From assembly GCA_016795155.1 (NCBI GenBank), contig JAEUIE010000050.1, positions 62,001 through 126,000 on the forward strand: 64,000 bases of DNA. The letters are read 5' to 3'. Of this stretch, positions 8,849 through 18,300 are shown one piece after another (the stretch's first letter is position 1; each line of letters starts with the position of its first letter). Both the position numbers and the translations under genes were made by a program. The notes under the pieces were generated by a model. That model saw only the letters and a list, made by a program, of their open reading frames with translations. It was not told the origin of the DNA and did no database searches. The stretch comes from Planctomycetia bacterium (GTDB lineage: Bacteria; Planctomycetota; Planctomycetia; Gemmatales; HRBIN36).

Positions 8849-10339
8849 TCAAGTCGTGCGCGATTCGCGTGTGTGGGCCTTCAGATATTCCAATGCCTTT
8901 TCCAGCACCTTATCCTGATAAGGGCGAGTAGAGCGATTGAGTGCTGACATGGTATTTGCTGTTTCCGCCAGCCCTGCAATAGCGCCTGCTGCACCGCTCC
9001 AGCCGGGCATCATGCTTAATGGGCCAAACATCGTAGTGATCTTTTCCACCTGATCCATCCGGCTGCTTTCTTCATCACGAATGATATCACGATCACGACG
9101 GGCAATCAGCCAGTCCAGTTCTTCCAAGGGCGACAGTTTCACTTCAATATCAGGTCGCACGCCCCAATCGTCCTGTTCCTTGCTGTCGGGGAATTTGTGA
9201 ATGTTCTTTCCGCTGGGACGAAGATACTTGGCAGTGGTCAGCCGCAGTCGGCTGGTGCCCGCTTCCATGGGATAGAGTCGTTGCACGCTACCCTTGCCAA
9301 AGCTGCGGTCGCCAATCACCACAGCACGCTTGTGATCCTGCAGCGAGGATGCCACAATTTCACTGGCCGATGCTGACATCTCATTGACCAGCACCACGAT
9401 CGGTATGGCATTGGAGCCGGTAAAGAAAGTGCCTTCCTTCTTGGCTTGATAGATACGTGGTTCTTCGTTGCGGCCTTCTACGCGAACGATTTCTCCCGAA
9501 TCTATGAACAAATCTGCCATGGATACGGCTGTTTCCAGTGAGCCACCAGGGTTGTTGCGCAGATCAAGAATAAGTCCCTGGGCATGATCCTTCTGCAGTT
9601 CCTGCAGTGCCTTCGTCAATGTTTCCAGCGAATTGGAACCGAACGATGCGATGCGGATGTAGCCAAACTGTCGGCCAGCATCGACGAAGAAATCCCAGTT
9701 CTGGTCAGGTTTCCGTTTGTCGCCAAGAATGCCTTCAGTGGTTATCTCTTCACGGGTCAGGGTAATTTCCATGCGACGACCTGAACCCCGTCGACGAATC
9801 GTCAAAGTCACCGTAGTCCCCGGAGAGCCTGAGATGCGATCCACCACATCATCATTGCTGAGACCTTGCGCCTTTTCACCGTTGATGGCTTCAATCTCAT
9901 CGCCTGGCTTGATACCTGCCCGATAGGCTGGTGTGCCCATGATGGGTGTAATCACCATCACCCGCTTGGTATCGCGGTTGACGACCACCTGCACGCCAAT
10001 GCCTCCAAATTTCCCTTCACTCTGTTTCTTGAAATGCGTGTATTCTTTCGGGCTGATGTAGCTCGAATTGGGGTCGAGACTGGCCAAGCCGCCATCAATC
10101 GCCGCTTCAATGAACTTGCGCCGTTCTGCAGGTTTCAAGTCACGAACGTAATTCATGTCAATGTGCTGCATGACATCGATCATCAAAGCCAGATTTTCAT
10201 AATCCTTGCCTTGCGAGGTGAACCCTTTGACAAACTGCATCGGCCCACGCGGTGGAATCAGCCCACCCTGGGCAGCAGTCCATGCTGCGATACTGAGCAG
10301 CAGAATCCCAAGAATCCAAACAGCATTGCGACGAGGCAT
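8849..10339 (-). CDS. ctpA: C-terminal processing peptidase (S41, CtpA/Prc type)
   Basis: 496 residues. An N-terminal membrane anchor or signal (about residues 8-24) is followed by a PDZ domain (KFGGIGVQVVVNRDTKRVMV, then PAYRAGIKPGDEIEAING) and the S41 protease core. The catalytic serine lies in SASASEIVASSL and the lysine in FGKGSVQ. ILDLRNNPGGSL is the conserved substrate-channel segment. The family trims or degrades periplasmic proteins from the C terminus. The C-terminal region after about residue 400 is helical and not conserved. A TATAAT box at 10366-10371 precedes it, and a GGGAG ribosome site lies about 10 bases before the ATG. Confidence 0.93.
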   Translation of the reverse strand: MPRRNAVWILGILLLSIAAWTAAQGGLIPPRGPMQFVKGFTSQGKDYENLALMIDVMQHIDMNYVRDLKPAERRKFIEAAIDGGLASLDPNSSYISPKEYTHFKKQSEGKFGGIGVQVVVNRDTKRVMVITPIMGTPAYRAGIKPGDEIEAINGEKAQGLSNDDVVDRISGSPGTTVTLTIRRRGSGRRMEITLTREEITTEGILGDKRKPDQNWDFFVDAGRQFGYIRIASFGSNSLETLTKALQELQKDHAQGLILDLRNNPGGSLETAVSMADLFIDSGEIVRVEGRNEEPRIYQAKKEGTFFTGSNAIPIVVLVNEMSASASEIVASSLQDHKRAVVIGDRSFGKGSVQRLYPMEAGTSRLRLTTAKYLRPSGKNIHKFPDSKEQDDWGVRPDIEVKLSPLEELDWLIARRDRDIIRDEESSRMDQVEKITTMFGPLSMMPGWSGAAGAIAGLAETANTMSALNRSTRPYQDKVLEKALEYLKAHTRESRTT

Positions 10340-10365
10340 AAACTGGCTCCCACGGTCGATACGGA

Positions 10366-10393
10366 ATTATACCGGCCTTTGCATTTCGCACAA
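10366..10393 (-). promoter_or_regulatory. Promoter of ctpA
   Basis: Minus strand: a perfect TATAAT (complement of 10366-10371) with TTGTGC (complement of 10388-10393) 16 bases upstream. The expected transcript starts about 20 bases before the ctpA ATG at 10339. The box overlaps the opposite-facing candidate promoter for alaS. Confidence 0.5.
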
Positions 10394-10406
10394 CCTGAGG
10401 TATACA
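10378..10406 (+). promoter_or_regulatory. Candidate promoter of alaS
   Basis: TTTGCA (10378-10383) and TATACA (10401-10406) are 17 bases apart; each matches 4 of 6 consensus bases. It would give a leader of about 150 bases before the preferred alaS ATG at 10567. It overlaps the ctpA promoter face to face, so the two genes could compete for polymerase. This is a weak call based only on box similarity. Confidence 0.35.
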
Positions 10407-10566
10407 ACTCCTTCACATTGGAGAGCACATCTTTCTCGTACGGTAAGTGTCAAACTGCAATGCCTTTATTATTGAGTTGAAGCTGAATGAAGTTCCTGTT
10501 GACGAACCTGATCCCACCCGGAGAATGTCATCATTGACATTAATCCCATTATCTGGCTTAACCTTT

Positions 10567-13446
10567 ATGCCAACCTCTGCTGACATTCGCAAGCAATTCA
10601 TCCAGTTCTTCGTCGAGAAGTGTGGCCACACCTTCGTGCCCAGTTCGCCGGTGGTACCGCTCGACGATCCCACGCTCCTTTTTACCAACGCCGGCATGAA
10701 CCAGTTCAAGGATGTCTTCCTCGGCACCGGCAGCAGGCCCTACAAACGGGCTGTCAATTCGCAGAAGTGCATCCGAGCCAGCGGCAAACACAACGATCTC
10801 GAAGACGTCGGTCGCGATACCTACCACCACACCTTCTTCGAAATGCTCGGCAACTGGTCGTTCGGCGACTATTACAAAGCCGACGCCATCCGCTGGGCCT
10901 GGGAACTGCTCACGAAAGTCTGGGGCATCGACAAGACGCGATTGCATGCCACCGTCTTCGGCGGCTCGCCCGATGAAGGCGTGCCAGGCGACGATGAAGC
11001 TGCTGAACTCTGGGCCAAAGTCACCGACATCAACCCCAAGCATATCCATCGCTTCGGCAAGAAGGATAACTTCTGGGTGATGGGTGAAACCGGCCCCTGC
11101 GGTCCATGTACTGAAATCCATATCGACCGCACCCCCGATGGCAGTGGCGGCAAGCTCGTCAATGCTGGCGTTCCCGAAGTGATGGAGATCTGGAACCTCG
11201 TCTTCATCCAGTACAACCGTAATACCCCGGGCGGGAAGCTGGAACTCTTGCCAGCTAAGCACGTCGATACCGGCATGGGCTTCGAACGAGTCACCTCCGT
11301 ACTGCAAGGGGTGAACAGCAACTACGATACCGATGTGTTCACACCATTGCTGTCAGCTATCAGCGATCAATTATCAGCGAAATATACCGGCAAACTGGAT
11401 GATCCGAAGGACATCGCTTTCCGCGTCCTCGCTGATCACCTCCGCATGCTCACGTTCTCGCTAACTGACCATGCTGAGTTCAGCAACAAGGGCAGGGGGA
11501 GTGTCGTCCGCTCCGTCCTCCGCCGTGCCGTCCGCTTCGGCTACCAGACCTTCGGCCAGCGCGAACCGTTCCTCTACAAACTCGTCCCCGCTGTCGTCCA
11601 TCAAATGGGTGATGCCTTTCCCGAACTGAAAGCACACCCCGGCAAGGTGGCTGAGCAGATACGTGGGGAGGAGGTGGATTTCTTGAGAACGATTGACAGG
11701 GGGCTGTCACTGTTCGAGGAAATGACCATTAGTTGTTTTGCCAACCAGGTTGTTCGAGAAAGAAAGCTGGATGCTCGACCCATTATTGGTGGCTCAAGCA
11801 AGGGTCTCGAACCTTATTCTTCGACACCAGGAGAGATGAGCCATCAAGTTACCTTCATGAAGCGTTCAGGAGATACTGTCACAGAAGACTTTAAGGTAAT
11901 CGTGAGCAGCAAGACAGAAGACTTTAAAAGACAGGTGCAGAAGTTCTGCAAGCAGAGTCCTATCATTCCAGGCAACTTCATCTTTGATCTTTACACTACC
12001 TTTGGCTTTCCGCCTGACCTTACCAGGCAGATGGCACAGGAACGCTGGTTAGTCACCGATGAAGCGGGGTTTCAAACTGCCATGGAAGCTCACGAAGAAA
12101 AGTCCCGCGGCAAAGCCACCACCGGCCAAGTCGCTCTCAACGTCGCTACGCCACTCCCCGCCACCGATGACCGCCCCAAGTGGTCGGGTAGCACCGGCCA
12201 GGCCACACTCCTCGGCTGGATTGCTGACAACCAGTTCGTTACCACGGGTTCACGGACACAAGGGGAAGTCGCCCTCATCCTTGATCGCACCTGCTTCTAC
12301 GCCGAATCAGGCGGACAGGTCGGCGACACCGGCACCATCTCCACTGAGCACGGTAAGTTCGAAGTCAACAGCACTACCAAGCTCGGCAACGCCATCGCCC
12401 ATGTCGGCAAGCTCATCGAAGGCAAGCTGAACGCAGGCGATACGGTGAACCTCGCCGTCTCCAGCGAACGCGACTTCACCCGCAAGAACCACACTGCCAC
12501 CCACCTCGCTCATTGGGCTTTGCAGAAAGTGCTCGGCAGCCACGTCGAACAGCGTGGTTCCAAGGTCAAGCCCGACGAGTTCACCTTCGACTTCAGCCAC
12601 TCCGCTGCCCTCACCACCAGTGAGAAGACCGAAGTCGAACGACTCGTCAACGAGAAGGTCTATCTCGATCTGGAAGTTCGCTCGAAAGAACTCCCCATCG
12701 CTGAAGCCAAGAAACTGCCTGGCGTCAAAGCCTTCTTCGGCGACAAGTATGGCGATGCTGTCCGCGTCGTGCAGATTGGAGATGGCTTCAGCACCGAGTT
12801 TTGCGGCGGCACCCACCTCGACCGCACGGGGGCTATTGGCCTCTTCAAGATCGTCGGCGAAGAAGCTGTTGGCAAAGGCATCCGCCGCATTACCGCTGTC
12901 ACCGCGAAGCAGGCTGTGGAAGCCGTGCAGAACGCTGACCGTGTCCTCAGCGAATTGACCACGCTCTTCAAGTGCCAGCCGACCGATCTGCCCAAACGCA
13001 TCATCGGCCTCTTGGATGAACAGAAGAAGCTGAAGGATCAACTCAAGAAGGGCACCAGCCACGACCTGGGCATGGTCGCTGACAAGATGCTGGCTGACGC
13101 GATGGACATCAATGGCATCAAGATCATCACCGGTGCTTTGCCTGAAGGCGTGGCTGATGAAGCCGTCCGCACGCAACTGGACCGCATTCGGCAGAAGTCT
13201 GGCTCCTGCGTCATCATCGTCGGCTGGCCCGTCGCTGAAGATAAGGTAACGCTGATCGCTGCTGCTACCGAAGATGTGACCGCCAAAGGCATCCACGCCG
13301 GCAAACTTGTCGGCCTCGCCGCAAGCATCGTCGGCGGCAAAGGCGGCGGCAAACCAACTCTTGCCCAAGCGGGTGGCAAAGACCCCAGCAAACTGGAGGA
13401 AGCCATCGAAGCAGCCAGAAATGAGGCGGCGGGGAAGTTGAAGTAA
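10567..13446 (+). CDS. alaS: Alanyl-tRNA synthetase with an extra block after the aminoacylation domain
   Basis: 959 residues from ATG 10567. In-frame upstream starts (GTG 10447, ATG 10528) would add up to 40 residues unlike the family, whose N terminus reads like MPTSADIRKQFIQFF. Class II motifs are clear: LFTNAGMNQFKDVFLG, RASGKHNDLEDVGRDTYHHT and DTGMGFERVTSVLQG. The editing domain has NHTATHLAHWAL and CGGTH. The C-terminal C-Ala/DHHA1 region ends with GGKGGGKPTLAQAGGKDPSKL. Between LSLFEEM and FDLYTTFGFP there are about 80 residues where E. coli AlaRS has about 14. The DNA of this block (about 11,725-11,975) is visibly richer in A/T and uses AGA, ATT and GTT codons unlike the C-ending codons around it. 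Confidence 0.96.
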   Translation: MPTSADIRKQFIQFFVEKCGHTFVPSSPVVPLDDPTLLFTNAGMNQFKDVFLGTGSRPYKRAVNSQKCIRASGKHNDLEDVGRDTYHHTFFEMLGNWSFGDYYKADAIRWAWELLTKVWGIDKTRLHATVFGGSPDEGVPGDDEAAELWAKVTDINPKHIHRFGKKDNFWVMGETGPCGPCTEIHIDRTPDGSGGKLVNAGVPEVMEIWNLVFIQYNRNTPGGKLELLPAKHVDTGMGFERVTSVLQGVNSNYDTDVFTPLLSAISDQLSAKYTGKLDDPKDIAFRVLADHLRMLTFSLTDHAEFSNKGRGSVVRSVLRRAVRFGYQTFGQREPFLYKLVPAVVHQMGDAFPELKAHPGKVAEQIRGEEVDFLRTIDRGLSLFEEMTISCFANQVVRERKLDARPIIGGSSKGLEPYSSTPGEMSHQVTFMKRSGDTVTEDFKVIVSSKTEDFKRQVQKFCKQSPIIPGNFIFDLYTTFGFPPDLTRQMAQERWLVTDEAGFQTAMEAHEEKSRGKATTGQVALNVATPLPATDDRPKWSGSTGQATLLGWIADNQFVTTGSRTQGEVALILDRTCFYAESGGQVGDTGTISTEHGKFEVNSTTKLGNAIAHVGKLIEGKLNAGDTVNLAVSSERDFTRKNHTATHLAHWALQKVLGSHVEQRGSKVKPDEFTFDFSHSAALTTSEKTEVERLVNEKVYLDLEVRSKELPIAEAKKLPGVKAFFGDKYGDAVRVVQIGDGFSTEFCGGTHLDRTGAIGLFKIVGEEAVGKGIRRITAVTAKQAVEAVQNADRVLSELTTLFKCQPTDLPKRIIGLLDEQKKLKDQLKKGTSHDLGMVADKMLADAMDINGIKIITGALPEGVADEAVRTQLDRIRQKSGSCVIIVGWPVAEDKVTLIAAATEDVTAKGIHAGKLVGLAASIVGGKGGGKPTLAQAGGKDPSKLEEAIEAARNEAAGKLK

Positions 13447-13450
13447 GGAA

Positions 13451-13819
13451 TTAAGGAATAAAGCGGTACCTATCCATCCACTCGGATACGTCACTGACAT
13501 ATGCAGCCAGCACCAGGAACTCCAAAACATTATTCATCATGTCGTCTCGCCGAAGCAGGAACATCCCAGGATGGTGCAGTCCACTTTTTATCCGCGCCTG
13601 GAAAAAGGCTGGCATGGTGCCTTTGTCAAATGTAACCAGGATACGCTGGTTTTGGGCCGACCACTCCAAAATATCAGGGTCGAGGCTTCGGAGTGGAAGT
13701 TCCTCCAGATCACCCACACGAACTGCGCCAATCGGATGGATTCCGAGTGCGTTGTGACGTTCGATCAAGTGCCACAGTCGTCCACGAAGATTTTCGTCAA
13801 GTAGATATCGCAGGTTCAT
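13451..13819 (-). CDS. DUF5615 PIN-like protein, probable toxin
   Basis: 122 residues from ATG 13819; a GTG one codon upstream (13822) overlaps the stop of the DUF433 gene. Small PIN-fold signature: YLLDENLRGRL with an early Asp-Glu, LRSLDPDILEWSAQNQRILV and TFDKGTMPAF. The acidic residues match the metal-binding positions of PIN-like nucleases. DUF5615 proteins are repeatedly found beside DUF433 proteins and are regarded as toxin candidates of type II systems; RNase activity is inferred, not shown. It is the second gene of a two-gene unit and converges tightly with alaS, leaving four bases between the stops. Confidence 0.8.
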   Translation of the reverse strand: MNLRYLLDENLRGRLWHLIERHNALGIHPIGAVRVGDLEELPLRSLDPDILEWSAQNQRILVTFDKGTMPAFFQARIKSGLHHPGMFLLRRDDMMNNVLEFLVLAAYVSDVSEWMDRYRFIP

Positions 13820-13821
13820 CA

Positions 13822-14142
13822 CTAGGCGCCGCGGGCATATCGTTGCGAGAAGCGCTGGCGTAGTTCATCCAGGGTGGGGCCATGCTTGGGCGTGGTTTCT
13901 CTCAGCCGTTCGTTTTCCGCCAGGCTGGCGTCTACATAACTGTCAATCTCCATCTGGTGATCCAGGTAGTGGGCGATAATGCGGTGCATGGTGGAGAGCG
14001 AAACAGTGGGAAATTGCAGACGCAACATCTCGGGAGAATCGCCTCGTCTGTAAAAAAAGACGATGTCTTCCAAGCCAATACGATGCCCCGTCACATGTAT
14101 GTGGCCTGCACTATCAGCGGATAGGAATTCTGGAAGCTGCAT
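13822..14142 (-). CDS. DUF433 protein, probable antitoxin and DNA-binding partner
   Basis: 106 residues. DUF433 proteins carry a small helix-turn-helix. Here the core reads TGHRIGLEDIVFFYRRGDSPEMLRLQFPTVSLSTMHRIIAHYLDH, the usual family pattern including the spaced helix that ends in YL. The C-terminal half is charged and helical and probably binds the toxin. The stop codon TAG shares a base with the GTG codon that can start the DUF5615 gene, a coupling typical of toxin-antitoxin operons with the antitoxin first. An extended -10 box lies only six bases upstream of the ATG, and no ribosome site is visible, so the mRNA is likely leaderless. Confidence 0.82.
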   Translation of the reverse strand: MQLPEFLSADSAGHIHVTGHRIGLEDIVFFYRRGDSPEMLRLQFPTVSLSTMHRIIAHYLDHQMEIDSYVDASLAENERLRETTPKHGPTLDELRQRFSQRYARGA

Positions 14143-14148
14143 GTCATT

Positions 14149-14157
14149 ATTATATCA
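14149..14157 (-). promoter_or_regulatory. Extended -10 promoter of the DUF433/DUF5615 pair
   Basis: Minus strand reads TGATATAAT, a perfect TATAAT with the TGn extension. A weak TTTGGC lies 18 bases upstream. The -10 box ends six bases before the ATG at 14142, so transcription is expected to begin at or next to the A of the start codon. Confidence 0.5.
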
Positions 14158-14250
14158 CATGCCTGCTCCCAAGCCAAAGAGTCAAATGTAAACATCAATA
14201 AACCGTATCCGCTATCTACTGACTGTGGCACTGGCTATGCAGAGAAAAAC

Positions 14251-15348
14251 TTAACTCTTGCCTCCGGCAGCCAGCCGGTGATATCGCGTATCCTTCAGCC
14301 GGTTGTCATTCCGCAATCGTTCCCGGCAATCGCGTGCTTTCGCCTGGTCGCCTAGCTTGTCAAAGACTTCCATCAACTGGTATAGCGCTTTGGCCTGCTG
14401 ATGTCGATCTGCGAAATAGACCGTATCAACCCAGAGATAATCCCACATCGCTTCGCGGTCTTTCCTGGTCAGTCGATAGAAATCGCCACGGGTTAAATGT
14501 ATCGCAGCTCGGCTGGTAGGGTCGTCGGTAGTTGCCAGCAGAGCTTCCCACTGTTCAGGAGCTTTGCTTGGATCCTGCAGGACCTGGCAGAAAATAATCC
14601 GGGCAGCAAGTTCCGGATGAATACTGCGATCAGAAATAGTCTGAAGTTCCTGGAGCGATTTCGAAGCGGCGGTCAGTTGCGATTTGCTGCCTGCTGCACC
14701 AGCTTTGGCAAACAAGGCTGACAGTTGCTGCAGGATCAGATCACTGCGAATCAGATCGCACCGGTTGGCAACTTCCTTGTTGTCGGCGCCGAAACGTGAT
14801 CGTAGTTGAGCAAGGGAATCCAGCACTTCGGTAACCGGTTCTTCGCTGGCAATCAGCAGCCTTCCAAGTGTTTCCAGGCAACTGAGCGACTGTCTGGAAT
14901 CGGGATGATTTTTGATGAACACCCGCAGGGCATCAATAGCCTGGGCTGCCGGAGTTCCTTTTTCCGCCTGGATAGACCTTAGCTCCGCCATTTTGTATTC
15001 CAGATGGCGTCGCAACAGTTTCTTATCAGGTGTAGTTTTCTTCATGGCATCGCTACACGCGGCCAGGGCTGCATCGTAGCGATGATCACGTTCCGACTGC
15101 CTGACGGAATTCATCTCCGCCTGCGGTTCACCATCGTAAATCACGTCTACCACATCGGGAACAGGGATGTCACTACGCCGGCCATCGCCTGAGTTAAGCG
15201 TAATCTTGCCCGGGTCTTCCTGTGCGATGGAACCTGATCGTAGCAATGTTCCGCCCGTCTTCGAACTGCGATCCAGAAAGGTAACGCGATCCTGTGCCTG
15301 GACTACACCAGCCAGCGTCAGCAGAAGAAAGAGGCTAAGTTGCTTCAT
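14251..15348 (-). CDS. Secreted protein of unknown function with helical repeats
   Basis: 365 residues with a clear signal peptide (MKQLSLFLLLTLAGVVQAQD). The first roughly 55 mature residues look beta-rich (VTFLDRSSKTGGTLL, then KITLNSGDGRR). From about residue 75 on the protein is alpha-helical with TPR-like pairs, for example RYDAALAACSDAMKK and KALYQLMEVFDKLGDQAKAR. I do not recognise a named family. It starts six bases after the stop of the large 15355-18393 protein, which is also secreted and helical, so the two are almost certainly one transcript and probably act together in the periplasm. Confidence 0.8.
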   Translation of the reverse strand: MKQLSLFLLLTLAGVVQAQDRVTFLDRSSKTGGTLLRSGSIAQEDPGKITLNSGDGRRSDIPVPDVVDVIYDGEPQAEMNSVRQSERDHRYDAALAACSDAMKKTTPDKKLLRRHLEYKMAELRSIQAEKGTPAAQAIDALRVFIKNHPDSRQSLSCLETLGRLLIASEEPVTEVLDSLAQLRSRFGADNKEVANRCDLIRSDLILQQLSALFAKAGAAGSKSQLTAASKSLQELQTISDRSIHPELAARIIFCQVLQDPSKAPEQWEALLATTDDPTSRAAIHLTRGDFYRLTRKDREAMWDYLWVDTVYFADRHQQAKALYQLMEVFDKLGDQAKARDCRERLRNDNRLKDTRYHRLAAGGKS

Positions 15349-15354
15349 GATATC

Positions 15355-18300
15355 TCACTTCGAAGGAATAGTGTTGCCTCTCGCGGGTTTCTGTAATCGC
15401 TCGACGGCATCCTTCAGTTTTGCATGTTTCGGGTCATCCAGCAGCTTGCGATACTGTTCTGCCTGTTTCGGCGAAGTCAAACTCGATTGCAGTGCATCCA
15501 CAACGACTCCGGCTGAACGATCAATTGCCTGTTTCTGCATATCAGGATTCTTCAGCAACAGCGATTCCTGATACAGGCAATAGGCTAGGTGATAGGTCGC
15601 TTCGGTAAAGAGATCCTTCATCGCAGGGCTTTTGTCGATGTGAGGCCGGACTGCGGTTCGGAACTGATCCCAGCGGGCGATGGCTCCAGCTTTACCACTG
15701 TAGTTGCCTCGCAGTTGGAGCAACATGATTTCATCCCGCAACAGGGGTGGACTACGGCGTGCCCAGGGTTCCTTCATCAACTGCTGCATTTCCTTTTCCA
15801 CCTGGGCCAAGGCCTTGTCGCGGTCGTTGGCATCAGGTTCGCTGAGTGCTGCTTGCCGCAAGGCACCAATCCGCAGCGACGTAGCCTGCCGATATAGTTT
15901 CGTCTCATCGTCGGGGTTTTCCTGTTTTGAGGCAGGATTGGCGGCAGGTGGTTTGATATCTGAAAGAACTTTTACAGCCCGTGCATAGTCGCCAATCCCT
16001 GAGTAGCTTTGACCCAGCCAGATACGCTGCTGTAAAGGCAGTTGCGGGTGCGTTGCAATAATCTCCAGAAACTGTTTGAAGCCGTCGCGCGTGGAATCAT
16101 ACTGTGTCTTGGCCTTTTCTCCCTGTTTCTGGTATTCCTCCATCTGCGCTTGCAGCCTGGAAGCGGTAGCCTGCAGAAACCTTGTGCTGTCACGCCAGGC
16201 TGGATCTTTCTGTCGTTTGCTGATGATCGCCAGCAGGCGTGTTGCTCCCTGTTGTGTCTGGCGAAGCTGCAGGTAGGCATTCATGACGGTTTCCATGACC
16301 TGCAGTTCGGTGCCGGGGGTGATGCCATCCGGCATCGCTTTGTCTTCAATGCATTTCAGCAATGGCTGGCTACTAGTGATAACACTCTGGAAATCTCCAA
16401 AGGTATCCTGGATACCCAGGATCAGCAGCATGGCCTGCACTTCGGTTCGCTGTTCCAAAGCATCTTTGCTTTTTTGTTGAGCAAATGCAGCGACCGATTC
16501 CTGCAGTAATTTCAAGGCACGATCTGCTTCAGGTGATTTTTGCACGATTTTACCCTGAGTCACATCCCGATGTTTGGTCCACGCAGCCAAACCCGAGAGA
16601 TAACGTGCTGTGCCGGGGTTGACTTTGACACGTCCCAGCATGTCGATGGCTGCATCGTACTGCTTTTTGCTGATGAGATCACGGCCCAGAATCGAACGGG
16701 CTTCATCTGCCTGCGGTGAATCGGGAAAGCGTTGATCGAGCATGTGGGCCATTGCCAGCAATCGTTGGGTAGCAGTGGCATCGACCGTGTTGCCTTGCCG
16801 ACTCAGGAATTGATACAGCCGCATGGCTTCCACAGCAGCAGCCTGGGCCACATCAGGTTGTCGGGCCGTGTTAGCCAGATGTTCGCAGATCAAAGCGGCT
16901 CGCGGACCATCGTTAGTGCGACGCAGGCAGCTTTGCAGCATGTTCCACACGCGAACGCGGTTTTTCTCCGATAGGTTGGATTCCCTCATTAAATCCTGAG
17001 CACGCCGCAATGCTGTCAGTGTAACTGCCACCTGCTGGTTGAACTGTGCTTCCACATCCTTGCGTGCCGGTGCCTGTCCCACTTCCTTCAATTTGGCTTC
17101 CAGCACCTGCTGGTTGTGAAACTCCAGCGAGGCCCGCAGCAGTGCTTCATCAAAAGTCTTGAGTGATTCAACAGGCCCCTTGGCTCGACCACTGACCCGC
17201 AACATGCTGAACTTCATCCGCTCTAGGGCTTCCTGATGATCACTCCTGCCGTTGTCCATTTCATCAATCAGGTGCAAGGCACGGTCGAGCTTAGCTTGAG
17301 CCTCCGCAGTCTGTCGTCGATTTTCAGGCGTTTCCTCCAGTTCCTTAGCATAAATACGGATAAGCATATAGCGAACATGCTGGGCATCACGGCTGTTGCC
17401 TGCACTGGTACTGTAGAGTTGCAGCCAGCGTTCCGCCATGGTCCGGTAACGGTCCCGTTCCTGACTTCTTTCGGTGATGTCGCCTGATGCATCTGCCCGC
17501 GCCAGTGGGAAGTAACGCACCGCCCGCTGTGCAATGATCGCATTGGGTGAATTGGCTTGATCGATATTGCGGTAAATCTGGTTGGCACGATTATCATCAG
17601 CGCCTTCGAGAGTTCTTGCATAAAGGGCGAAGCCCTGCCAGCCTGCCGAGCTGATACCACGATAGGTGGCGAGTTTCTCAGCAAGTTGTCTTGCTTCATC
17701 ATTAGCTAAACCGGAATCACGAATACCCAGCCCTGCAATCCGGCTCTTGTCGTAACGGGCCAGTGCACGGTAGTAAAGCGTGCTTAGATATAACGGACTG
17801 CTTCGCGAGGTTGCGGCGGTCAGAGTTTTCGATGGAGCTTTTTCAGGAGCAGGCTTGATGCCCAGCAAATCTTCCTGCTGTTTCTGTAGTGTTGCAAAAA
17901 TGCGATCAGCTTCATCAAACCTGGCCAGTGCTGCCTTCTGCATTTCTACAGCAACCTTTGCTGGTGGACTTGCGTTGATACCTGCCCGATCTAAGCCCGC
18001 GGCCAAACTGCGGGCCTGTTCCGCCACGGCGTTGCCCAGCGCCTGTTGTGCCTCGCCTGCCAGTCCGGGAGGTGGATTGGTTTTCAGGAAGGCTTCCAGT
18101 TCAGCGCGCGAAGTATTCAGCAATTTGTCCCGTTCGCTGCCTGTGGACATCGTTGCAGCAATATCAGCGCGGCTGCGAGACAGTTCCAGAGGCAATGCTG
18201 CTTTCACTTCCGGGCTGAGAGTGGTCTGCTGTGATTGGAGTTTTTCCAGGTATGTCAGTGCGAGGTCATGGTAACCCCGGTGCCGCAAACCCTGAACCAG

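Noticed and set aside
10558-11307. Open minus-strand frame of 249 codons
   Set aside because: Antisense to the alaS catalytic domain, where codon bias in alaS leaves opposite frames open.
11725-11975. Intein inside alaS
   Set aside because: The block is too short for splicing domains, and no N-terminal Cys/Ser with C-terminal His-Asn junction can be placed.
12307-13530. Long open frame of 407 codons on the minus strand
   Set aside because: It lies across alaS, which has clear class II synthetase and editing motifs; the antisense frame shows no family motif.
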